Made by a program: the position numbers and the translations under genes
The notes under the pieces: model-generated
Database searches by the model: none
Told to the model about the DNA's origin: nothing
What the model saw: the letters and a program-made list of their open reading frames with translations, nothing else
In this document: piece by piece, positions 45,247-53,190 of the stretch
Numbering within the stretch: position 1 is the first letter of the stretch
How the letters are laid out: every line of letters starts with the position of its first letter
Source: Bin55 sp965116055
GTDB lineage: Bacteria; Pseudomonadota; Gammaproteobacteria; Pseudomonadales; Azotimanducaceae
Direction of reading: 5' to 3'
Length of the DNA: 64,000 bases
Assembly (NCBI GenBank): GCA_965116055.1
Contig: OZ220466.1
Coordinates: 806,001-870,000 of the forward strand

Positions 45247-47301
45247 CTAGGCGATTACTGGTGCGATGACCAGGCTCACAATAGCCATCACATTGATCAA
45301 AATATTCATGCTCGGTCCAGACGTGTCCTTGAATGGATCGCCGACAGTGTCGCCGACAACCGTGGCTGCATGTGTCTCCGAGCCCTTACCGTGCCCCTCG
45401 CCAAGCGCTCCTTTTTCAACATATTTTTTAGCGTTGTCCCAAGCTCCGCCAGCGTTTGCCATGGTCAGTGCGAGCAATACGCAACCAATCAACCCGCCGC
45501 CAAGCAAGCCGCCTAGCGCTTCAGGTCCCAGGGTGAAGCCCACCAGGGGTGGTAGAAATACCGCAATCACGCCTGGTAGAACCATTTTTACGAGCGCTGC
45601 ATTGGTTGCTATCTGAATGCAGGTGTCGTTATCAGGTTCAGCCGTACCCTCGCGTAAGCCCGAGATTTCGCGGAATTGCCGCCGTATTTCAGCAATCATT
45701 TTTTCTGCGGCATCGCCAACAGCTTGCATCGTAATAGATGCAATGAGAAATGCGGTTAGTCCGCCTAGAAAGAGTCCAATCAGCACCATAGGATCGCCGA
45801 TGTGCAACACAAAATCGCCTTCGGTTGCAAACTCAATGGTTTCGACATAGGCTGCGATGATTGCGAGAGCCGCAAGCGCGGCAGCGCCAATAGCGAAACC
45901 CTTACCCATCGCGGCGGTGGTATTACCAAGTTCATCCAGTGAATCGGTGATGCTTCGGACATCCTCACCTAACCCTCCCATTTCGGCGATGCCGCCGGCA
46001 TTGTCGGCAACCGGTCCATAAGCATCTACTGCCATCGTCATCCCTACGGTAGCCAATAAGCCAACCGCAGCGATCGCGACGCCGTAGAGGCCGGCTAGCG
46101 CAGTCGACACGAAAATGATTGCACAGATCGTAAGAATCGGTATAAGCACGGATTGCATGCCGGTTGCCAGCCCTGTAATCAATACGGTTGCAGGGCCTGT
46201 TTTACCTTGATTGGCGATCGTTTCAATAGGTCGTCCAGAGGTGTAGAACTCGGTTATCAACCCAATGACGATGCCGCCGATAGATCCAGCAAGCACGCTC
46301 CAGAAGATATTCATACTCAATTGAGCGTAATACGAGATCAGGAAATAGGCCGCGATTAGAAACAATACAGGCGTGACGATCATGCCCAGCCTCAATGCGA
46401 AACTCGGGTTGCGGTTCGATTGCGTACGCACCACTCCAATGCCGATGATCGAGCAAATCAGCCCCGCGGATGCCAAGGTGAGCGGCAACGCCATGAGCCA
46501 TTCACGAGTCAACCCTGCACTACCGGCATCTAACCCGTTCAGGTCGATGGCGCCCAGTGTGGCCGCGATCGCAATGCTGGCGATCATGGAGCCGCAATAC
46601 GATTCAAAAATGTCTGATCCCATGCCCGCTACATCGCCGACATTGTCGCCGACATTGTCGGCAATCACCCCAGGATTTCGAGGATCGTCTTCAGGAATAT
46701 TTTCTTCGGTTTTTCCGACGAGATCGGCGCCGACATCAGCGCTTTTCGTGTAGATACCGCCCCCGACGCGAGAGAACAGTGCAACGGTAGACGCGCCCAT
46801 GCCAAACCCGTGAATGTAGTGAGCTTGATCGGTATTGCCGAATAGGTAGAAAACAATGCCGAGGCCAAGCAGCCCGAGGGAAGCGACGGCCAAGCCCATG
46901 ATCGAACCACCGAAGAACGCCACTGATAGTGCAGCGGGAGCCCCTTTTATTTGAGCGGCCGTGGTAGTTCGCACATTAGCTTTGGTAGCGGTGTACATAC
47001 CGAAATATCCCGCGCCCGCAGACGCGAGCGCACCGACTAAGAATGCAATAGCGGTGTTTGGTCCAAGGTGCTCGCGTTCAAGCAATAACAAGACTAACAG
47101 TACGGTAGCGAAGATCGCGAGTATCGTGTATTCGCGTCGCATAAAGACCATGGCGCCACGATGGATTTTGTCGGCGATAGATCTGACCTTCTCCTCGCCT
47201 GCCGGATAACGTCTTACAAGCATGTAAATGATGAAAGCGACAACAAGCCCGACACCACCCAGAATGGGTGCTACGATCGGTGGGGTCACAGTATCGAACA
47301 T
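45247..47301 (-). CDS. hppA: Membrane-bound ion-pumping pyrophosphatase
   Basis: This integral membrane enzyme couples PPi hydrolysis to ion pumping, with about 16 helices and 684 aa. The PPi-binding signatures are intact: SADVGADLVGKTEENIPEDD and DNVGDNVGDVAGMGSD. The GNTTAAMGKGFAIG segment has Ala where K+-independent pumps have Lys, pointing to the K+-stimulated type; whether it moves H+ or Na+ cannot be settled. A good ribosome binding site (AGGAG) precedes ATG 47301. It converges with the PPi-phosphofructokinase gene, eleven bases apart. Confidence 0.95.
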   Translation of the reverse strand: MFDTVTPPIVAPILGGVGLVVAFIIYMLVRRYPAGEEKVRSIADKIHRGAMVFMRREYTILAIFATVLLVLLLLEREHLGPNTAIAFLVGALASAGAGYFGMYTATKANVRTTTAAQIKGAPAALSVAFFGGSIMGLAVASLGLLGLGIVFYLFGNTDQAHYIHGFGMGASTVALFSRVGGGIYTKSADVGADLVGKTEENIPEDDPRNPGVIADNVGDNVGDVAGMGSDIFESYCGSMIASIAIAATLGAIDLNGLDAGSAGLTREWLMALPLTLASAGLICSIIGIGVVRTQSNRNPSFALRLGMIVTPVLFLIAAYFLISYYAQLSMNIFWSVLAGSIGGIVIGLITEFYTSGRPIETIANQGKTGPATVLITGLATGMQSVLIPILTICAIIFVSTALAGLYGVAIAAVGLLATVGMTMAVDAYGPVADNAGGIAEMGGLGEDVRSITDSLDELGNTTAAMGKGFAIGAAALAALAIIAAYVETIEFATEGDFVLHIGDPMVLIGLFLGGLTAFLIASITMQAVGDAAEKMIAEIRRQFREISGLREGTAEPDNDTCIQIATNAALVKMVLPGVIAVFLPPLVGFTLGPEALGGLLGGGLIGCVLLALTMANAGGAWDNAKKYVEKGALGEGHGKGSETHAATVVGDTVGDPFKDTSGPSMNILINVMAIVSLVIAPVIA

Positions 47302-47580
47302 GAAATCTCCTGTATTAGCGATGCAATCGCAGCGTTTCGAGCGTGGGAAGCGCTGCGAATGATACGAGTGGGCGATACTTATCGTATTGCCCTAACAAAC
47401 GTAAAACAAGCGCAGTACGTTTGAAAGCGCGCTATTGTTGAGTTGACGCAAAGTGCGTTACAACGCGAATGTTGGCGTTGAATTAAGGGCTAACGATTTG
47501 TTCGACTCAATGACAGTGGCGCAATGCAAGTGTCGGTCAACGATCACTCGGGTCGCGCTAGCTCGGTAGGCTGTGGTGGA

Positions 47581-48636
47581 CTAGCCTTGTTCCAACAGCT
47601 GTTGAACTTCAATGATCGCTGCATTCACCCGAGAGATATAGGAAGCCATGACTAACGAATGATTCGCCAGAAATCCAAATCCCCCGCCATTGAGAATCAC
47701 GGGGCTCCAGATAGATTCTTGGGTTGCTTCAAGGTCGCGAGTGATCTGTTGCAGCATCGGCAGGGCATTTTTGTCTTCTAGCACCGGACGGAAATCGTGT
47801 TCCACTGCTCGTAGCAAGTGAAGCAGGGCCCATGCTTGACCGCGCGCTTCGTAGAACACATCGTCGATTTGCATCCATGGCGTCTTAGTTTTACGCTCAA
47901 TGGGCGCGGGCGTGGATTGGTCAGGATGGCGCTCGCCAAAGGCAGCGAGGTCGCGCTGACGTTTCCCAACGCTTTCGGACAAGCGTTGGGATATGTCGCC
48001 CAAGCGTGCTGATACGCCACCTAACCATCGCTGAAGATTGTCCGCTCGAGGATAAAACTGTGCTTCTGGTTGGTTAGCATTTGCGATGCTGGTGAGGTAA
48101 TCTTCCAGGTATTCAATACCGGCTTGATACTCGTCTTCGCTCGCTGGGAAGATCCAACTCGAGTTGTCGTAGAAAAATCTACCTTCGGCTTCAGCTAAAT
48201 TAGGATCTTCGTTAGATTGACTCTGCGTCCTGGCCAAATCGACCCGCAATGACCGTGCAGTGTCGCGAACCATCAATAGCACCCCGAATTCCCATGCAGG
48301 TATGTTGTCCATCCACACGCCCGGCGGGAATAGATCGTTGGATAAAAAACCACCACGCTTTTCAAGTAATTGCGCAGCGAGTTGCCGATTCGTATGAACG
48401 AATGCGTAGCCAACGACAGGTACTGAGTTGTTTGCTTCAGCGTGATTTGCGGCGGTTACGACGACATCAAAACGATCGGGTTCTTTGTCCCACCACCACG
48501 TTAAGAACAACATGGCGATGAAATAGACTGCGACCGCTCCTACCAATAATGAGCCGATGGTACCAAGACTTAGCCAGTTAGGTTTCGGTAAGTTGAGTTT
48601 CAAGTTTTGCACGAAATTCATGTTGGTTTTATTCAT
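47581..48636 (-). CDS. DUF2333 family membrane protein
   Basis: This 351-residue protein has one N-terminal transmembrane helix (about residues 27-49) and a large periplasmic part. The RGGFLSNDLFPPGVWMDN, NIPAWEFGVLLMVRDTARSLR and FFYDNSSWIFPASEDEYQ segments identify the DUF2333 family, gammaproteobacterial proteins of unknown function. It is complete. It is divergent from dsbD, with about 200 bases between; a 279-base spacer without features separates it from hppA. Confidence 0.8.
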   Translation of the reverse strand: MNKTNMNFVQNLKLNLPKPNWLSLGTIGSLLVGAVAVYFIAMLFLTWWWDKEPDRFDVVVTAANHAEANNSVPVVGYAFVHTNRQLAAQLLEKRGGFLSNDLFPPGVWMDNIPAWEFGVLLMVRDTARSLRVDLARTQSQSNEDPNLAEAEGRFFYDNSSWIFPASEDEYQAGIEYLEDYLTSIANANQPEAQFYPRADNLQRWLGGVSARLGDISQRLSESVGKRQRDLAAFGERHPDQSTPAPIERKTKTPWMQIDDVFYEARGQAWALLHLLRAVEHDFRPVLEDKNALPMLQQITRDLEATQESIWSPVILNGGGFGFLANHSLVMASYISRVNAAIIEVQQLLEQG

Positions 48637-48832
48637 TCACCTTGTATGTCTGCTCCGCCTCAATGCGAGGAAGTACTCGTATCGGTAGTACCTTCCTCAG
48701 TTATCTTCGGTCAATGGCTGAAACGACTATTTTGAATGTAAATCTTAAAATTGGGCGAGCTGAGGAGAACGATTTTCGCATCCTTGTCCTCGTTCATATT
48801 CAGAAATGGCTTCAATTTGAAGTGCCTATTTG

Positions 48833-50506
48833 ATGTATGGTTCTCATCGTCGAATGATGTCGCAATGCCTCATGCGACGCTTGAGTGTGCTGATTATTGC
48901 ACTGGGTTGCCATTTCACTTGGCCTCAATCCTTTAACGAAAGGGACTTTCTATCGGTTGACGAAGCTTATCCGACGGAAGTCGAGCTAACCGACGAAGGC
49001 CAGGTCATGGTGCGCTGGGTTATGCCCGCGGGTTATTACCTCTATAAACATTCATTGAACATCTTAGGCAAGGAAGGCACCGATATTGGGCCCACTTTGA
49101 TTCCTAAAGGTATATCGAAAACAGACGAGTTTTTCGGTAAGGTTGAGGTTTTCTACAACTTTCTAGAAATATCGGCACCCGTGCATAGTCAAACGGCTGC
49201 GGCAGTGACGGTTGAGGTGCACTATCAAGGATGTGCAGATGCCGGTTTATGTTATCCGCCTGAAATACGGACATTTCGTCTCGCGACCAGCGGCGCTGGC
49301 ATGGATTTGTCTCCGACTTTGCTTACGCCGGAGACGGTTGAAGTCACCCTTTTGGTTGCAATGGGATCTGCCTTATTAGCGGGATTACTTCTCAATCTCA
49401 TGCCATGTGTATTCCCCATACTATCGATCAAGGCCATTGGGATTCTGCAGAGTGCTGGCGAAACCAACGGCATGGGTCATGCTTTAGGCTATTTGAGCGG
49501 AGTGGTTACAACATTTCTTGTGCTTGCGGTTTTGTTGCTTGTACTGAGAGCACTCGGTGCGTCAATTGGGTGGGGTTTTCAATTGCAATCGCCGAGTTTC
49601 GTGGCAGCGATGGCATTAGTGTTCTTTCTTATGAGCATGAACCTGTGGGGAGCTATTGAATTGCCAGGGTTCGGCGTCGCTATGGCACAACAGAATGCAT
49701 TCGTGACCGGGGTGCTCGCAGTAATCGTGGCGACACCTTGCACTGTGCCATTTATGGCGGTGTCGATAGGGTATGCACTTACCCAGGGAGGTGTTCAGCT
49801 AGTAGCGATCATGCTGCTGCTTGGAATCGGTATGGCGTTACCGTATGCATTGATCGTCACGACGCCTCGAATCGGCAAATGGTTACCTCGTCCTGGAAGA
49901 TGGATGACCACGTTTAAGCGCGCGATGGCGGTACCTTTGATTTTGACGGTTGCGTGGTTAATTTGGGTGCTTGCGCGACAGGTGGGCATTGAAGGTGTGA
50001 TTTTGGTGGTGGTTGCAATGGTCCTATTGACTATCGCGGTAGTGATTGGGCGCCGTCAAGCCAAGAGGTTGACGGCCGTGTGGGCAATCATGTTAATCGT
50101 CATTGCTGGTGCTGTTTATGCGGTTTCGCTACCATATCACGCTACGGCTTCAAGGCAATCGCCGCAGTTCGAGCTCAAGGCATTTCAAGAAATGGTCGTA
50201 GCTAATCGGCCTATATTTCTAAACGTTACGGCGGATTGGTGTTTGACCTGTTTAGCGAACGAGCGAACGACGCTTTCTCGTACCCAGGTGCAGCAAAATT
50301 TCGCTGACCGGGGAATTACCTATGTTAAAGTGGATTGGACCAATCGAGATGCCGACGTGACTGAATTGCTGGAGCAGTTCGGTCGGTATGGCGTGCCGAT
50401 GTACGTTTTCTATCCCAAAACTGGTCAACCTGTTGTTCTGCCCCAAGTGTTAACACCGGATTTATTGAACGAATACCTGACAGAACGCCAGCGCAGGTCG
50501 ATATGA
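48833..50506 (+). CDS. dsbD: Thiol:disulfide interchange protein DsbD
   Basis: This protein moves reducing power from cytoplasmic thioredoxin to the periplasm. Domains are in the usual order: signal peptide (RRLSVLIIALGCHF), N-terminal periplasmic domain with GCADAGLCYPP, eight-helix membrane domain with the redox cysteines in LMPCVFPILSIK and ATPCTVPFM, and a C-terminal thioredoxin domain with WCLTC. At 557 aa it is close to E. coli DsbD. ATG 48833 is the first start; later Met codons before the signal peptide are also possible. It overlaps aroQ by four bases. Confidence 0.93.
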   Translation: MYGSHRRMMSQCLMRRLSVLIIALGCHFTWPQSFNERDFLSVDEAYPTEVELTDEGQVMVRWVMPAGYYLYKHSLNILGKEGTDIGPTLIPKGISKTDEFFGKVEVFYNFLEISAPVHSQTAAAVTVEVHYQGCADAGLCYPPEIRTFRLATSGAGMDLSPTLLTPETVEVTLLVAMGSALLAGLLLNLMPCVFPILSIKAIGILQSAGETNGMGHALGYLSGVVTTFLVLAVLLLVLRALGASIGWGFQLQSPSFVAAMALVFFLMSMNLWGAIELPGFGVAMAQQNAFVTGVLAVIVATPCTVPFMAVSIGYALTQGGVQLVAIMLLLGIGMALPYALIVTTPRIGKWLPRPGRWMTTFKRAMAVPLILTVAWLIWVLARQVGIEGVILVVVAMVLLTIAVVIGRRQAKRLTAVWAIMLIVIAGAVYAVSLPYHATASRQSPQFELKAFQEMVVANRPIFLNVTADWCLTCLANERTTLSRTQVQQNFADRGITYVKVDWTNRDADVTELLEQFGRYGVPMYVFYPKTGQPVVLPQVLTPDLLNEYLTERQRRSI

Positions 50507-50943
50507 AAAAGATTTTGCTCTTGAACGGTCCAAATCTAAATTTGCTCGGCTTGCGCGAACCTGATATGTACGGGAGCGAGACGCTTGATGACATTGTGAC
50601 ACACTTAAAGATGCTTGCGACTGAGTTAAACGTTAACCTGCAAGCGTTTCAATCGAACATTGAAGGCGTGTTGATTGATAGGATTCAGGTCGCCAAACAA
50701 AACGATGTCGCGTTCATACTCATAAATCCCGGCGCGTTCACGCACACGAGCGTTGCATTGCGCGATGCGTTTCTTGGCGTGGCAATTCCATTTATTGAAC
50801 TACATTTATCAAATGTTTACGCACGCGAAGTGTTCCGCCAACATTCGTACTTAGCGGATATTGCGGTAGGCACTTTGGCCGGTTTCGGTGCGTATTCATA
50901 CGAACTAGCGCTACGAGCTGCTGTGCATCACATCTCTTCCTGA
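50503..50943 (+). CDS. aroQ: Type II 3-dehydroquinate dehydratase
   Basis: This shikimate-pathway enzyme converts 3-dehydroquinate to 3-dehydroshikimate. It is a 146-residue flavodoxin-like dodecamer subunit. Active-site motifs are present: LNGPNLNLLGLREPDMYG (with the Tyr and Arg), AFQSNIEG, INPGAFTHTSVALRDA and IELHLSNVYAREVFR. Its ATG overlaps the dsbD stop (ATGA), so it is co-translated with dsbD; the accBC genes often found next to aroQ are not here. Confidence 0.96.
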   Translation: MKKILLLNGPNLNLLGLREPDMYGSETLDDIVTHLKMLATELNVNLQAFQSNIEGVLIDRIQVAKQNDVAFILINPGAFTHTSVALRDAFLGVAIPFIELHLSNVYAREVFRQHSYLADIAVGTLAGFGAYSYELALRAAVHHISS

Positions 50944-51365
50944 TGGCTTTGGTACAGTGTCAGTTCGTGTTGTGCGCCGGCGTTTTAGTGTTGTTCCCTG
51001 CGATAAGCAAGGTACTTCCAATGTGTTTGTTCATTCGTTCATAGGTCAGTGCAAGTTCAACATAACAAGGCCGCGGATGCAAATGACGATTGGTATGAAC
51101 TGGACATGACCGTAAGACGATTGAAGTTGCTTTCATCCAGCGTCTTAGCTAAACCGCTGCATGCAATATTGCTTTAGTGCTTGTATCATTGCGCCATTCC
51201 ATAGGCGCAGTTGATGGGTGCATGATTAGTTCAACGGTCTTATGCACCACCCATAGCGACTCATGACGTAGACTGTACGATCTATTGCGAATTAGCCTTT
51301 GACGGAATTCGAGTTGCGATATCGCTGTCGAAGATGCTTTAGATAGGTCAATAAAGAGGGCAAGT
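50944..51365. other. Intergenic region, probably tRNA promoter
   Basis: This stretch of 422 bases lies between aroQ and tRNA-Phe. It holds no credible ORF. The last 60 bases should contain the tRNA promoter; a TTGCGA and a TTTAGAT are the only weak candidates, with poor spacing. A loose inverted repeat around 51180-51260 (TGCATGATTAG and GTGGTGCATAAG type words) is not convincing. Confidence 0.4.
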
Positions 51366-51441
51366 GGCCAGGTAGCTCAGTCGGTAGAGCAGTGGACTGA
51401 AAATCCTCGTGTCGGCAGTTCAATTCTGCCCCTGGCCACCA
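51366..51441 (+). tRNA. tRNA-Phe (GAA)
   Basis: The 76-base gene folds into a full cloverleaf. The acceptor stem GGCCAGG pairs with CCTGGCC, followed by an encoded ACCA end. The D arm GCTC/GAGC, the anticodon loop CTGAAAA with anticodon GAA, and the T arm GGCAG/CTGCC with loop TTCAATT are all intact. The anticodon stem GTGGA/TCCTC contains one U-U mismatch at position 28-42. It is a single, isolated tRNA gene. Confidence 0.96.
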
Positions 51442-51546
51442 CTCCTTTCAATATAGAGGATCCGGATGACAACGTTGAGCTTCGGTGTTGACCGTATCGT
51501 TCAATTTGAAATGGACTGAAACTTAACGGTCGGTAACGTATCCTCA

Positions 51547-52575
51547 TTACAGGGCATCGAAAGCGTTGTAGAGCTTTGTATCAAGATCGGACGACTTGCT
51601 CAATGGGGCTTTCAGCGATATATCCCACTGAAAAGTGCGGTCGTCATAAATCAGAGTGTGTTCGAGGTGGCCGGAATGGCCGCGTATGATGAATGCGGCA
51701 CAACCGCGACTAAAGCCTGTACCTGTTCCAAACACAACGTTATAGTCGCCGTTTGGGATACCTTTTATGGTGCGGGTCGTTTCTGCAGGTACGAGAAACG
51801 ATATTGCGACCTCGTCGTCAGGATGTAAAAGCTTGACGTAGATATCTAAGATCGCTTGGTTCTGAACGCGTAGTAAGTTGACAAGATCGCGAGTGAGCGA
51901 ACCTTTCACGATTTCATTTGCAGCGATCGGTGGCCCCTTAACGGCCCGGCAGTAGTTCATCCGTACCTCGCTACCAATTCCTGATGCAATATCCAGCTCG
52001 TTGACCCAACCCGAACGACGTGCTGGTTTGTCGAATGCCTGCCATTCGATTTCCGCGAACCCTTCTTTCGACTCGCCTAGACGGAATGCCTCGTCCCACT
52101 GAGTTAATTTGGCTACCTGAACTGCATTGCGCTCGCTTGTTTCAAATACTCGCGTAGTTCGTGCCGCAATATAGACCTGACGACTTGCGCGACCTATTCG
52201 ACCATATGCGAACCGCACCGCGCCGGCTTTACGAATACCTTGCTGTGCGAGTGGCGTGAATGCGTCAAAATTTTCATCACCTTGTTGCGGGCGAAATACT
52301 CGACCGGCGCATCGCGATTTGAATTTTTGTAGGTTTTGATTGAAATCGTGTACTTCCCAGAATACTTGATCATTCACCTCTTTTTCTTCACCTTGAAGTC
52401 GGAGCCGCTCTTTGAGACACCAAGGTAATGATGCCGGTGGGGCGAGAAGCGAATGACCGGCAGGGGTCATGCGCCTATCCGTTTGCCCAGAAGAGAGTGT
52501 AGCGCAAAGGCATAATGCAAGCGCTAATCTCCTTATAGCTAAATTAGGACAATGTGTTCCTTTTCGCCTACCCAT
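51547..52575 (-). CDS. Secreted hypothetical protein with SH3-like segment
   Basis: This 342-residue protein has an N-terminal signal peptide (RRLALALCLCATLSSG). The middle part (about residues 131-195) reads IAARTTRVFETSERNAVQVA, then a hydrophobic strand and RRSGWVNELDI, a pattern like bacterial SH3-type repeats that bind peptidoglycan. The C-terminal third is beta-rich with YNVVFGTGTGFSRGCAAF. I do not recognise the whole. There is no Shine-Dalgarno; the seven-base inverted repeat TTGAGAA/TTCTCAA lies directly before the ATG. Confidence 0.6.
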   Translation of the reverse strand: MGRRKGTHCPNLAIRRLALALCLCATLSSGQTDRRMTPAGHSLLAPPASLPWCLKERLRLQGEEKEVNDQVFWEVHDFNQNLQKFKSRCAGRVFRPQQGDENFDAFTPLAQQGIRKAGAVRFAYGRIGRASRQVYIAARTTRVFETSERNAVQVAKLTQWDEAFRLGESKEGFAEIEWQAFDKPARRSGWVNELDIASGIGSEVRMNYCRAVKGPPIAANEIVKGSLTRDLVNLLRVQNQAILDIYVKLLHPDDEVAISFLVPAETTRTIKGIPNGDYNVVFGTGTGFSRGCAAFIIRGHSGHLEHTLIYDDRTFQWDISLKAPLSKSSDLDTKLYNAFDAL

Positions 52576-53190
52576 TTGAGAAGGTTCTCAAGTCTAGATA
52601 GGTGCAAGCAAATGCGACGAGTCGCATAGGAAAGGCATGAGATTTACGGGTTAAAAATTATGAGCGCGAGGACATACAACAATTTGACTAATGCTGCCCG
52701 ACATTCCGTATCCGGGTAGTTGAGGGATTAGCGCGCTGACCTGACTGTCGGGAATTTAGCCGGCGTTACATACTTTTTATCGGCTAGAAAGAGATTGTGA
52801 GGATTGAATGCCCAATAGAAGAAGTCTAACTACATACGTTGATTAGGAGCCGTCAAAACTGTGAACACGATGTCAATATGAAATGACGTAAAGAGAGGTA
52901 GAAATGTCCTGATTAAGCATCTCAATCATCATATATCTTATTGTTATTAAAAGATTTACAGTTGGTGTTCAATGTGTATTGGGAGGACTAAGGTTCTACT
53001 TGGGACGTTTCGATAAAGTGAAGACTTTTTGACGTTCTCTTAGAGGAACGGGTCAAGAAACGCCGTAAAAAATTGGTCTCAAGCTACCCATCTTTTGCTT
53101 GCGCGTCAATTTGCGAGATGCCATCGTTACATAGCAATGTGAACATGGTCATGATCAATTAAAACATTTCGAAGTAGATAATTTTCAGCC
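52576..53190. other. Long intergenic region between divergent genes
   Basis: This 615-base region lies between the secreted-protein gene and the DUF5916-type gene. No ORF above about 40 codons looks protein-like, and no RNA family, direct repeat or strong hairpin was seen. The AT-rich 52910-52960 part may be a promoter region for the downstream gene, which has no visible ribosome binding site. Confidence 0.45.

Noticed and set aside
52576..52591. Inverted repeat TTGAGAA-GG-TTCTCAA directly before the secreted-protein start
   Set aside because: Seven-base arms with a short gap occur by chance several times in a window this size; mentioned only in the gene entry.
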